Source of the DNA: Candidatus Hydrogenedentota bacterium
GTDB taxonomy: Bacteria; Hydrogenedentota; Hydrogenedentia; Hydrogenedentales; CAILVY01
Direction of reading: 5' to 3'
Assembly (NCBI GenBank): GCA_903837785.1
Contig: CAILVY010000274.1
Location: forward strand, 1 to 53,183
DNA: 53,183 nucleotides
Positions 24,701 to 32,381 of this stretch are shown piece by piece. Within the stretch, counting starts at the first letter, position 1; every line of letters begins with the position of its first letter. Made by a program: the position numbers and the translations under genes. The notes below the pieces were generated by a model, which was not told the DNA's origin, did no database searches, and saw only the letters and a program-made list of their open reading frames with translations.

Positions 24701-25662
24701 ATCCCGCATACACGCTCGATCTCGGCGGACGCACCTGCAGGAAACTCTACTTGCTCGTGATCCCTTTCCTCGACAATCACGACATGTTCGCGCCTGTTGC
24801 CCGCGTCACCATTCAGCGCCAGGACGGCGGGCTTCAATCGCGCACCCTGCGGTTCCCTGGCGACCTCGACTGGTGGGTGCCCAAGGAAATTGTCGGCGAC
24901 TTCGCGACCGCGCGACAAAGCCGTGCAGATCGTTTCGCGTTGTTGCCGCAACGGAAGGCCGGCGATTCGGATTGGATCGAGGCAGCGCCGCCCGCATTTC
25001 CACAGCCGGCACTCTGGAGCGCGTCCCGCGCCGTCCTCACCGCCACCGCCGTCATGAACGTGATCGAAATGGATCTCGGCGAGTCCGCGGACCTTGCCTC
25101 GATCACGATCGAATCGATCGGCGCGGATCCGGCGCTTGGCCTCGTTGCCGTTTCGGCCGAAGTGGCGCGCAACATGGAGCGGCTTCAGGGCACGCCCTGG
25201 ATGCCGCCCGCCGCTTTCCGGGAGCCTGCGCCTGTTTTCGATCTCGCGCGGCCTGGCGCGCTCGATGGATGGACGCTGGAAGGGACTGCCTTCAGCATCG
25301 CCGCCGTGCCTTCGCTCTTCACGGAGCCGACGCTGAACAGTCTCGCAATCGCGGGAGAAAGCGCCACGGGCAAAGCCGTGTCTCCGGCCTTCACGGTCCC
25401 GTCCGGATACACCCGCGTGGAATTCACGTATCATGGCGGACACGGCAGGGAAGGGCAGCGGCTTGAGATTCAGCTGGTGGATGCGGACTCCGGCGAAGCG
25501 CTGCAGACACTTCCCATGCCGTCGACCCATGTGCTGCAGCGGGGCGGCTTCGAGGCGAAGGAATTCGCCGGCCGGAGCGTGCGCCTCGTGCTGCTCGACG
25601 AGAACCCGGACACGTCGTTTGCGTGGCTTGGCCTGCAGCGCGTGTGGCTGAGCGCCAGATGA
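21748..25662 (+). CDS. Large secreted six-hairpin glycosidase-like protein
   Basis: This is a 1304-residue protein. The ATG at 21748 has GGAGG ten bases upstream and opens a signal peptide (about residues 1-25). A beta-rich N-terminal part precedes an (alpha/alpha)6 six-hairpin domain (about residues 245-640). Its conserved-looking segments are PPYGWNECIQHWLALWHMQ, GGSNQFFAWQLRHYW, DPDHDGLLAWGQQIGNQEDYVS and NFPNHVGGTWGMQAG. A beta sandwich follows (VAPSFPDAWPSARIAVAEY), typical after such domains, then several further beta-rich regions and a C-terminal jelly-roll-like segment that may bind carbohydrate. Acidic residues in DHDG and NQED are candidate catalytic groups. I cannot assign a GH family. 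Its stop overlaps the next start (ATGA), so it is coupled to the membrane protein gene. Confidence 0.7.
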   Translation: MSGNRLRVQCLLMLAATLGAVCASGEPIKQERMAAWRFALAGTEEAHGNSYVATYARDKTLYMDVYALAKFLVSIESDAQTHGPDAVESVEDFPGGVRARFRIDAVQIETELTPLMLGADPDRWDGAVLYTVRTTPETPIVVRCGGGNFLNKGTPKWRDTPEIGEVGDLVRLDAAAALLQSKAHPLSVALATSGVPSVLPGDHGGQQLVVRMANGAGHILAAFAAKPEDAAALAKSEAVAARAEVTRFYEALLTNRIATPEAALDAAFRSALYTLEYNWVPPYGWNECIQHWLALWHMQHTAGAEWIGQADRARACNITTAEHLLPNGAAPQFFPGGQTHRDFGGSNQFFAWQLRHYWHQTGDLGFVKQVAPALDRVLAETYAESDPDHDGLLAWGQQIGNQEDYVSTPFNGTTPTIEGINMLRTRAEFARALDDPATAEILEKRALSAEARLREQLWVPELGRFAFFRDPMGVARLDGQYHTLLYPGLWDVAGPLDTWTSLRHLRDRLTGAGGEVYCSNNFPNHVGGTWGMQAGAAQQPWAAWAFAAAGLRNETCRPLLAAARWAMDENHRGSWPEICTEPCAAYFSPPAGLFVAAVAEALFGLHVDRPAGALTVAPSFPDAWPSARIAVAEYAAKYAREGNTLKYAVRSKASLARKIRWKLPPARMLRVLVDEQPVGYRLEPGVEGVTLALDIPPANETALLIEFEPAPYTIDAPKSLAEGECLDAHLQGMASVIGVADPCGLLNEFSTTGAAVHAELKTGLLDEYAGYGRLGQMNFARRTFFLRCGIGGGAEFYAPIDIAVLPRFEASGAELAHDGMARFRVHNNTDTPSRGGALLRVARIELPVELDLPPRADAKLQVPIPKNLIALLSPGDNRSELLLPNGGSCSTMLDASGFFAEEATLRDYAAARIECLPLPEQDLVPDTEWRALRTWYAYLHYPWAGAKPPLETVGNQQELRADGLPQVRFQLPGRRFVPVSWRAHHPAYTLDLGGRTCRKLYLLVIPFLDNHDMFAPVARVTIQRQDGGLQSRTLRFPGDLDWWVPKEIVGDFATARQSRADRFALLPQRKAGDSDWIEAAPPAFPQPALWSASRAVLTATAVMNVIEMDLGESADLASITIESIGADPALGLVAVSAEVARNMERLQGTPWMPPAAFREPAPVFDLARPGALDGWTLEGTAFSIAAVPSLFTEPTLNSLAIAGESATGKAVSPAFTVPSGYTRVEFTYHGGHGREGQRLEIQLVDADSGEALQTLPMPSTHVLQRGGFEAKEFAGRSVRLVLLDENPDTSFAWLGLQRVWLSAR

Positions 25663-27524
25663 CCACGGAAGCACAGAAGACGCAAGCCCCCCTACTGTGG
25701 CCGGGCGTGGCGGGATGGACGCTCTTCTGTCTAATCGCCGTGGCTGTTCGTGGGGTGCGCTGGGACGAGAATTACGAGTTTGCCCAAGTGCTGCTCCGCC
25801 AAGTGCCCTATCCGGACGGACATCCCCTGGCGCAGTACGTGCACGCCTTCTACAGTCTGCAAACCTGGGCGCTCGCCGCGTGGATGGCCTTCTGCAGCGG
25901 CCCGTTGCTCGCCAATGGGTTCCGCAACGTCCTCTTCCTGTGGATGACTGTGATTCCGGTCTATCTTCTGGCGGCGCAGTTATCGGGTCGAGCCCGTTGG
26001 GGAAATGCCGCCGCATTGCTGATCCTCATGGGCATTCATATCCCCTTCTACAGCAACTACCCCGTGCAGGTCTGGCCGAATCTCTATTCCAACGGCGCAG
26101 TGGGGCTGGGATGGGCCCTGCTCACACTCTACAGCCTTGCGGCGATCCGCCTCCGGCTCGCCTACTGCTTGTTTGGGCTCATGCCCGCCATTCATCTCGG
26201 CCAATTCCCGCCGGTGCTGGCAATCGTGCTTTGCCATGCGTTTTGGATGCGGCGCCGGCCGGAAACGCGGCGCGCATGGGCCTATGCCTTCCTGGGCATT
26301 GCGGCGTGTGTCCTCTTCCGGTGGATTCAAAGCGCACAGGCCCTGCCGCCGGCCGGCGACGGCCCCTACGCGAGCAACATCGACCCGGCGGCGGTCCTTC
26401 GCGGATACATGGCGCACTTTGCCTCGCATCGCGCCCTCCCGTGGGGCACGGGCCAGATCCCGATGGCCGTCATGCTGCTCCTGGGCGGCGGCCTCTTCTA
26501 TCGCGGACTGCGCGCGCGGCAATCGGACGCCTCCCTCTTTTGGATGTGCCTCTACGGCGGCGTGGTGCTCGCGATTGTGTGGGGCACGATGGCGCTGCAT
26601 CTCGCGTTGGGCGAGAATATTCCGCCGATGCTCCTGGCGTGGATGCCCTACCGGCTCATCAATCACCTCTCACCCCTGCTCATTCCGATGGCGGTGGCCC
26701 TGCTCGCAGGACGCGGCGCGCCAAGCCAAGGCCCGTGGCTCGTAGTGCTCGCCCTCCTGTACGGCGCATTCCGTCCGCTGCTCGGCCTGCTGCTCCCGGA
26801 GACGTGGTTTCACCGCTATCTCGAAAGCGGCGAGGCTGTTTACTTCCTCCTCTTCGGCGCGGCGGCTGCCGCACTGGCGCCGCAACTGCTCCCCAACCGC
26901 CGCTTCTTCCTCTTCTGGCTCATCCAGGCCACGCTCCTGTTCGGGGCGCTGGCCGCATTCCACCAGTTCGGCGCAGCCTGCTCTCTACTCGGCGTCCTTG
27001 CGGTCCTGCTGCCCGCCCCGGTGCCCGAAGTCCCCCGGCGATTGCTGCCCGCAATCGCAAGTGCGCTGCTCGCAGTGCTGCTCATCCAACAGGCGTGGCA
27101 TCGGGAGCATCTGCCCGTGACGCCCTTTGAGCGCCAGGTCCGGGCCTGTCTCGCGGAACGCAGCGAAGCGGACGCGATGCTCCTGGTGCGTCACGAGCAG
27201 GAATCGCTCCAGGCGCGGCTCGGACATCCCGTCATGACGGACATGGCCACCACCACGTGGATCCCGTATCAGCCGGGGCTTGGGCCGGCCCTCTGCGCGA
27301 TGTACCGCGACCTCTACGGCATCGACCTCGCGGCTCCGCCCGGACACGCCCCCGCCGCACACCCCTGGTTCGAAGTGTGGCAGGGGCAATCGGGCGAGGA
27401 ATGGCGCCAACTCGGCCACAAGTACAATTTCCGCTGCGTGCTGACGCCCGCCTTCCTGCAGCTCGATCTCCCCTGTATCGTCGCCGGACCCGAGGGCAGA
27501 CTCTATGGGATCGGAGGCCAGTAA
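25659..27524 (+). CDS. Multi-pass membrane protein, GT-C glycosyltransferase-like
   Basis: About 621 residues. The chosen ATG at 25659 overlaps the TGA of the glycosidase gene, and upstream in-frame Met codons lie inside that gene. About 12 hydrophobic segments occupy residues 15-480, followed by a soluble C-terminal region of about 130 residues. Just after helix 1 there is an acidic RWDENYEF (Asp36-Glu37). This is the place and pattern of the catalytic acidic residues of GT-C enzymes, which move sugars from polyprenyl-phosphate donors on the outer face of the membrane. Overall similarity is too weak to name a family. Tight coupling to a secreted glycosidase suggests a shared glycan, either building and trimming of an envelope polymer or a partner role. 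A hairpin follows the stop. Confidence 0.6.
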   Translation: MTTEAQKTQAPLLWPGVAGWTLFCLIAVAVRGVRWDENYEFAQVLLRQVPYPDGHPLAQYVHAFYSLQTWALAAWMAFCSGPLLANGFRNVLFLWMTVIPVYLLAAQLSGRARWGNAAALLILMGIHIPFYSNYPVQVWPNLYSNGAVGLGWALLTLYSLAAIRLRLAYCLFGLMPAIHLGQFPPVLAIVLCHAFWMRRRPETRRAWAYAFLGIAACVLFRWIQSAQALPPAGDGPYASNIDPAAVLRGYMAHFASHRALPWGTGQIPMAVMLLLGGGLFYRGLRARQSDASLFWMCLYGGVVLAIVWGTMALHLALGENIPPMLLAWMPYRLINHLSPLLIPMAVALLAGRGAPSQGPWLVVLALLYGAFRPLLGLLLPETWFHRYLESGEAVYFLLFGAAAAALAPQLLPNRRFFLFWLIQATLLFGALAAFHQFGAACSLLGVLAVLLPAPVPEVPRRLLPAIASALLAVLLIQQAWHREHLPVTPFERQVRACLAERSEADAMLLVRHEQESLQARLGHPVMTDMATTTWIPYQPGLGPALCAMYRDLYGIDLAAPPGHAPAAHPWFEVWQGQSGEEWRQLGHKYNFRCVLTPAFLQLDLPCIVAGPEGRLYGIGGQ

Positions 27525-27547
27525 CCTGCATCGCCAGAGAACAACCC

Positions 27548-27584
27548 GAGGAGAATCACTTCGTTCAGAAAAGTGATTCTCCTC
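27548..27584. terminator. Perfect 14-bp hairpin between convergent genes
   Basis: GAGGAGAATCACTT (27548-27561) and AAGTGATTCTCCTC (27571-27584) are exact reverse complements with a 9-base loop. It lies between the stops of the GT-C-like gene and ahcY. No T-run follows on either strand, so it could end transcription from both sides only with help, or act as an RNA-stabilising 3' end. Confidence 0.6.
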
Positions 27585-27630
27585 GCGGAAGAATCATTCG
27601 GCGAGCCGGCCCCGCCGGCAACGGTTGTCT

Positions 27631-29088
27631 TTAGTACCGGTAGTGGTCCGGCTTGAAGGGGCCTTCCACCGGGATGCCAAGGTAGCCTGCCTGCTTCTCG
27701 GAGAGCGTCTCGAGCTTGGCCCCGAGTTTGTCCAGGTGCAGGCGCGCGACCTCTTCATCCAGCTTCTTCGGCAGCGTGTAGACTTTGCCGACCTCATATT
27801 GATCCGGCTCGGTGAACAGCGCGATCTGCGCGAGCGTCTGGTTCGTGAAGGAGTTCGACATCACGAAGGACGGGTGGCCCGTGGCGCAACCGAGGTTGAC
27901 GAGGCGTCCGCGCGCCAGCATGATGATCGAACGGCCATCGGCGAAGATGAACTTGTCCACTTGCGGCTTGATGTTCAGTTCCGTAACCTCGGGATTGTCC
28001 TCGAGCCAGGCCACGTCGATCTCGGAATCGAAGTGCCCGATGTTGCACAGGATGGCTTCATCGTGCATCTTCGCCATGTGCTCGCCCCGGATGACGTCGC
28101 AGCAGCCGGTCGCGGTCACAAAGATGTCGCCGCGCGGCGCGGCGTCTTCCATCGTGGTCACTTCATAACCTTCCATAGCGGCCTGAAGCGCGCAGATCGG
28201 GTCAATCTCCGTGATGAGCACGCGCGCGCCCAGCCCGCGCATCGCCTGCGCGCAGCCCTTGCCCACGTCGCCATAGCCTGCCACGACCACGACTTTGCCC
28301 GCCATCATGACGTCCGTGGCCCGCTTGATGCCGTCCGCCAGCGATTCCCGGCAGCCGTAGAGGTTGTCGAACTTCGATTTCGTCACGGAATCATTCACGT
28401 TCATGGCGCGGGTGAAGAGCTTGCCCTGGCGCATCATCTCGTAGAGCCGGTGAACGCCGGTGGTCGTCTCTTCCGAGACCCCGATCCAGTTCTTCGCCGT
28501 GCGGTGCCAGCAGTCCGGGTCCACGGCGTGCACGTCGTGGAGCAACTGATCCACGATGGAGATCTCCTTGTTGTCCCGGCAGATCTCCGGCAGCTTGCCG
28601 GTCTTCTTGAAATGATCCTCGAAGTCGCAGCCGCGGTGAATCAGGAGAGTGGCGTCGCCGCCGTCGTCCACGATCATGTTCAGCGTCTGCCCGTCCCCGA
28701 AGCACATCGCCTGATACGTGCACCACCAGTACTCTTCGAGCGTCTCGCCTTTCCACGCGAAGACCGGCGTGCCCTTCGCCGCGATGGCCGCGGCCGCATG
28801 GTCCTGCGTCGAGTAGATGTTGCAGCTCGCCCAGCGCACCTCGGCGCCCAGCGCCTGCAGCGTCTCAATGAGCACCGCCGTCTGGATCGTCATGTGCAGC
28901 GAGCCCATGATCCGCGCGCCTTTCAGCGGCTGTTTCGCGGCGTAACGCTCGCGCGTGGCCATCAGCCCCGGCATCTCCTTTTCCGCCATGTCGATTTCTT
29001 TGCGGCCCCAGTCCGCAAGGCTCATGTCCGCCACTTTGTAGGACAGTTGGGCGTTTACAGTGTTGCTGGGTTTCAGTGCGACGGCCAT
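27631..29088 (-). CDS. ahcY: Adenosylhomocysteinase
   Basis: About 485 residues from the ATG at 29088. It hydrolyses S-adenosyl-homocysteine to adenosine and homocysteine, removing product inhibition of methyltransferases. Hallmarks are complete: [64 protein letters not shown], the NAD-binding [21 protein letters not shown] and the C-terminal DHYRY. AAGGAG lies about 11 bases before this ATG. An in-frame ATG at 29181 would add a Glu/Arg-rich 31-residue extension unlike the family, so I prefer 29088. The gene has its own promoter and a leader of about 130 nt, and its 3' end faces the GT-C-like gene across a hairpin. No metH, metE or metK is in the window. Confidence 0.96.
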   Translation of the reverse strand: MAVALKPSNTVNAQLSYKVADMSLADWGRKEIDMAEKEMPGLMATRERYAAKQPLKGARIMGSLHMTIQTAVLIETLQALGAEVRWASCNIYSTQDHAAAAIAAKGTPVFAWKGETLEEYWWCTYQAMCFGDGQTLNMIVDDGGDATLLIHRGCDFEDHFKKTGKLPEICRDNKEISIVDQLLHDVHAVDPDCWHRTAKNWIGVSEETTTGVHRLYEMMRQGKLFTRAMNVNDSVTKSKFDNLYGCRESLADGIKRATDVMMAGKVVVVAGYGDVGKGCAQAMRGLGARVLITEIDPICALQAAMEGYEVTTMEDAAPRGDIFVTATGCCDVIRGEHMAKMHDEAILCNIGHFDSEIDVAWLEDNPEVTELNIKPQVDKFIFADGRSIIMLARGRLVNLGCATGHPSFVMSNSFTNQTLAQIALFTEPDQYEVGKVYTLPKKLDEEVARLHLDKLGAKLETLSEKQAGYLGIPVEGPFKPDHYRY

Positions 29089-29225
29089 GGCGCTCGATGC
29101 TCCTTGTTGGATGATTGGCGGTTCTTCCTCACGCGCACGCTCGACGACGGCGGAAGAAGACTCCTCCCTTGCCCGTGACATCTCCGTTGCCGCTCTGACG
29201 AGAGGGCGTTTGTCGATATGCGGCT

Positions 29226-29255
29226 AGTATACCCTTCGGACGCAGGATGCGTCAA
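29226..29255 (-). promoter_or_regulatory. Promoter of ahcY
   Basis: On the minus strand TTGACG (29255-29250), an 18-base spacer, then TATACT (29231-29226). The -35 overlaps the last codons of the upstream GT2 gene. Predicted start near 29219 leaves about 130 nt of leader to the ATG at 29088. Confidence 0.7.
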
Positions 29256-30313
29256 AGGACGTCCGGCCCGCAAGGCGGGCCCGCGGTTCCGTCCGTGTGG
29301 CCGAGGTGTTCGGCGGCGGCGCGGGCGTTCTCCAGCGCGTCGGGATACTGCGGATCCTGCGCCAGCGCTTGCCGGAATAGTTCGCAGGCGAGTTCATGCT
29401 TGCCCGCCTGCCAGAGGACAACGCCCAGATCGTTGTAGTGGCGGGCCTCCGTGGGACAGGCCTCGATGGCCGATCGCAGCAGCCGCAGCGCCTGGGCCGC
29501 GTCTCCGTCCGCAAGGGCGCGCTGCGCCTCATCGTTCAGCCGCGCCGCGCGCCGCGCGCCGGCGTCCGCCCCCGGCACAAAAACCTCCCACTTCTCCATA
29601 TACTTGCGGCGATTCTCATCGAGCAGGCGGTCGAAACGCTCCCCGGTGAGTCCCATGCCCTCGAACGTGCGCCCCCCGTGATGGAACACGAAACAGTCCT
29701 CCGCCACGGCGAGCCGCCAGCCCGCGCGCCGCAGCCGCGTGCCGTAATCGTCATCCTCGAAGTTGCCGATGCCGAAGCGCTCGTCGAAACGGCCGGCCGC
29801 GGTCCAGGCCGCATCGCGCAGCAGGAGGCAGAACCCGACGAGCCGCGTCACGTCGCGCACGCGCCCCGCGTTCCGCGCCGCGAGGGCCAGGGCGAACGCG
29901 TCGATCTCCGGTTCGTCCCGGAGCGAGAGCCCGTCGATCTGTTGCGGTCCGGCGGCGCAGTTGCTCATCGGCCCCGCCATGCCGATCTCCGGCGCGCTCA
30001 GCAGCGCGGCTTCGAGCCGCTCGAGCCAGCCGGGTGAAAGGAGCGTGTCGCTGTTCAGGAGAACGGCGTGGCCTTCGGCGCGCTCGAGCCCGAGATTCAC
30101 GCCGCCCGCGAACCCGAGGTTCTTCTCCGCGTGCACGGCTTCCGCGCCCGCGACCGAATCGAAAAACGGCCCGACGCCGTCGGTCGAGCCGTTGTCCACG
30201 AGGATGAGCTTATAGGGCCGCTGCGTGCAGCGAAGGAGGCTCGCCACGCAGGCCTGGCAATACGCCACTTGATTGAAGGCCGGAATGATGATGGAGACGG
30301 GCGCGGCAGCCAT
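29252..30313 (-). CDS. Family 2 glycosyltransferase with C-terminal TPR repeats
   Basis: About 353 residues. The GT-A domain is clear: PVSIIIPAFNQVAYCQACVASLL, LVDNGSTDG, NLGFAGGVNLGL, the VLLNSDTLL segment in the position of the metal-binding DxD, and ERFGIGNFEDDDYGTRLRRAGW with the catalytic E-D-D. From about residue 260 two TPR-like helical repeats follow (AQRALADGDAAQALRLLRSAIEACP; YNDLGVVLWQAGKHELACELFRQAL). Relatives of the rhamnosyl/N-glycosyl group extend cell-surface glycans; the TPR part may bind a protein acceptor or partner. The ATG overlaps the TGA of the binding-protein gene (TGATG), so translation is coupled. A GTG one codon upstream is less likely. Confidence 0.88.
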   Translation of the reverse strand: MAAAPVSIIIPAFNQVAYCQACVASLLRCTQRPYKLILVDNGSTDGVGPFFDSVAGAEAVHAEKNLGFAGGVNLGLERAEGHAVLLNSDTLLSPGWLERLEAALLSAPEIGMAGPMSNCAAGPQQIDGLSLRDEPEIDAFALALAARNAGRVRDVTRLVGFCLLLRDAAWTAAGRFDERFGIGNFEDDDYGTRLRRAGWRLAVAEDCFVFHHGGRTFEGMGLTGERFDRLLDENRRKYMEKWEVFVPGADAGARRAARLNDEAQRALADGDAAQALRLLRSAIEACPTEARHYNDLGVVLWQAGKHELACELFRQALAQDPQYPDALENARAAAEHLGHTDGTAGPPCGPDVL

Positions 30314-31287
30314 CACAAGGGATGCAGGAGTTTCTGGACGTCGGGCGTGTCGAGGTTTTCGCGCGTCACAATCGTGACGCCCGTGTCAATCCGTTTCTCG
30401 ACCGGCTTGCCCTGAATCGCGTCCAGCGCGGCCTTCACGCCCATGTAGCCCATCTTGAACGGGTTCTGAACAACCAGCGCCTGGATGACCCCGTCCTTCA
30501 GCGCGGCCAATTCCTCTTCGGAAGCGTCAAAAGCGACGAGCTTGACCTGGCCCACTTTGCCCGAACTCTTGATCGCCTGCGCCGCGCCGATCGCGGCGGC
30601 TTCATTCGCCGCAAAGATCCCCTTCAGGTCCGGATGCGCCGTGAGCATGTCCTGCGTCACGTCCATGCCCTTCGCCACGTCGCTCATGCAGTAATTCGTG
30701 GCCGCGAGCTGGATCTTCGGAAACGCGGCGATGCCTTCCTTAAAACCCTGCTCGCGCATCTCGGACGTGGCCGCGCCCGGAACAAAGGGAATCAGGCCGA
30801 CCGGCCCCTCTTCGCCGATGAGCTTCGCCAGCGTTTCGGCGGCGGCCTTTGCCCCGGCCACGTTGTCCGTCGCCACGAACGAAAGCGGCAGGTCCGACTT
30901 CACTCCCGAGTCGATCGTAACCACGGGGATCTTGGCGTTCATCGCCTTTTGAATCGGCGGGATCAGGGCGTTCTCATCGCACGCGGCCAAGACAAGCGCG
31001 CTCACTTTGCGGCTGATCATGTCCTGGACGATGTTCAACTGCTTGTCGAGTTCGGTTTCCTTGGCCGGCCCCTGCCAAACCACATCCGCGCCCGCTTCCT
31101 TGCCCGCGGCCTCTGCCCCGGCCTTTACTGTGAGCCAAAACTGATGCGCCAACCCCTTTGGAATCACCGCGATAGTGAGTTTCCCGCCGGGGGCGGGGGC
31201 CGTGCCGTCCGGGGACGGCGCGCTGCTCTGGCCGCCGCAGCCCGCGAGCATGGCGAACCCTGCAATCAACAATGCAAAACGACGCAT
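30313..31287 (-). CDS. Sugar ABC transporter substrate-binding lipoprotein (RbsB-like)
   Basis: A 324-residue lipoprotein with lipobox LAGC (Cys17) and a GGAGGAGATATCC ribosome site. The type I periplasmic binding fold is recognisable: LTIAVIPKGLAHQFWLTVKAGAEAAG, VSALVLAACDENALIPPIQKA, IPVVTIDSG, FVATDNVAGAKAAAETLA, GIFAANEAAAIGAAQAI, LVAFDASEEELAALKDGVIQALVVQNPFKMGYMGV. Such proteins bind ribose, galactose, inositol or similar small ligands (autoinducer-2 in some cases). No permease or ATPase gene is next to it, so it must work with a distant transporter or as a sensor. It is coupled to the GT2 gene downstream. Confidence 0.9.
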   Translation of the reverse strand: MRRFALLIAGFAMLAGCGGQSSAPSPDGTAPAPGGKLTIAVIPKGLAHQFWLTVKAGAEAAGKEAGADVVWQGPAKETELDKQLNIVQDMISRKVSALVLAACDENALIPPIQKAMNAKIPVVTIDSGVKSDLPLSFVATDNVAGAKAAAETLAKLIGEEGPVGLIPFVPGAATSEMREQGFKEGIAAFPKIQLAATNYCMSDVAKGMDVTQDMLTAHPDLKGIFAANEAAAIGAAQAIKSSGKVGQVKLVAFDASEEELAALKDGVIQALVVQNPFKMGYMGVKAALDAIQGKPVEKRIDTGVTIVTRENLDTPDVQKLLHPL

Positions 31288-31326
31288 GGATATCTCCTCC
31301 CCTTCCGGTTTTCTTCAACGAGTTGC

Positions 31327-32316
31327 TCAGTGCTGTACGTAGAATCGCTCGCCCGTCTCGACGATCTCGATGCCGATGCCGTGCGACTTCACTTCGATGA
31401 GCCGGGCGCGCGTGCCCGGAATCACTTCGCCGATGTAAACCTTGTTCAGATTGATAATCGCCAGGCCGTTGGGCCGGTTGCCGCTGGCCTCGCGCAGCAC
31501 GTTGAGCTTGAGATTGTCGAGCCCGAACTTCGCGCGGTCCGAAGAACGGAGTATCGGCAACGCCTCGAGATTCACCGGCGCTTCCGGGGCGCGCTGCACC
31601 GGTGCCGCTACGGGTTTCACGCTCGCCACGGGGGCGGGCAGGGGCGCGGGTTTTACGGGCGCGGGCGCTTCCGGCGGCTTCACGGGTTCTGCGGGTGCGG
31701 GCACGGGCGCCGCCACGGGCGCGGCCGTGGGTTTCGGAACCTCGGCCACCGGGGCCGTCACGGGCGCCGGAACTTGCGCCACTTGGATCGGTTCTGCCGG
31801 CGGCGCTGCCGGAACAGGTTCCGGCTCGGAGGGCGCCACCACCGGCGGCTGCGGATGATCCTCGACCACCGGCGGCGCCGGGGCTTTGGGCGGCTCAACC
31901 GCTTTGGGCGGCTTCTTCGCCACAGGCTTGGGGGGAGGCGGCGTTTCCACCGGCTTGGCGGGTTCGGGCGCCTTCTCAACCACGGGCACGGGCGCTGGCG
32001 CAACGATCGGCGCTGGCGCAGGCGGCGTTGGCGCAGGAACACTCGCCGTGACCGTGGGCTGCGGAACAGCCGCACGCGCAACGAGCAGGGACACTGTCAC
32101 GGAAACCACGATAAGAACCACTGCGAATGCGGCAAGCCCCGCCAGCAGCCAGGCCGGCTTCAGATGCGGCCCAACCGCGGCCGCCGCCGCCGGAGGGGCC
32201 GTGAGCGCTTCCTCGGCCTTCTCCACCTCGAACTCTTCATCCGGCTCGTGCTCGCCCGCCAGCTTCGCGGCTTTCTCGGCTTCCAGCTTCTTCAGCGCAT
32301 CCAGGATGGAACTCAT
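31327..32316 (-). CDS. gspB: GspB-like type II secretion accessory protein
   Basis: This 329-residue protein starts with MSSILDALKKLEAEK, the diagnostic N-terminus of GspB proteins. It has one membrane helix (about residues 53-82), a periplasmic linker of about 150 residues very rich in Pro, Ala and Val, and a C-terminal domain. That domain (LRSSDRAKFGLDNLKLNVLRE; GLAIINLNKVYIGEVIPGTRARLIEV; GIGIEIVETGERFYVQ) matches the T2SSB fold. GspB with GspA helps insert the outer-membrane secretin through peptidoglycan. No gspA or other secretion gene is in the window, so this is a solitary copy. Start is 66 bases after the HtrA stop. The link to the many exported enzymes here is inference. Confidence 0.8.
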   Translation of the reverse strand: MSSILDALKKLEAEKAAKLAGEHEPDEEFEVEKAEEALTAPPAAAAAVGPHLKPAWLLAGLAAFAVVLIVVSVTVSLLVARAAVPQPTVTASVPAPTPPAPAPIVAPAPVPVVEKAPEPAKPVETPPPPKPVAKKPPKAVEPPKAPAPPVVEDHPQPPVVAPSEPEPVPAAPPAEPIQVAQVPAPVTAPVAEVPKPTAAPVAAPVPAPAEPVKPPEAPAPVKPAPLPAPVASVKPVAAPVQRAPEAPVNLEALPILRSSDRAKFGLDNLKLNVLREASGNRPNGLAIINLNKVYIGEVIPGTRARLIEVKSHGIGIEIVETGERFYVQH

Positions 32317-32381
32317 GCACGCCTCTCCATCGGGAATGCCCTATTCTACCGCTTTATGCCGCCGGAAACCACCCCAAGATA

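Noticed and set aside
27631-29225. A classic S-adenosyl-homocysteine riboswitch in the ahcY leader
   Set aside because: I do not see the GAGGAGCGCUGC-type core of that class; the leader is recorded only as worth a covariance-model search.
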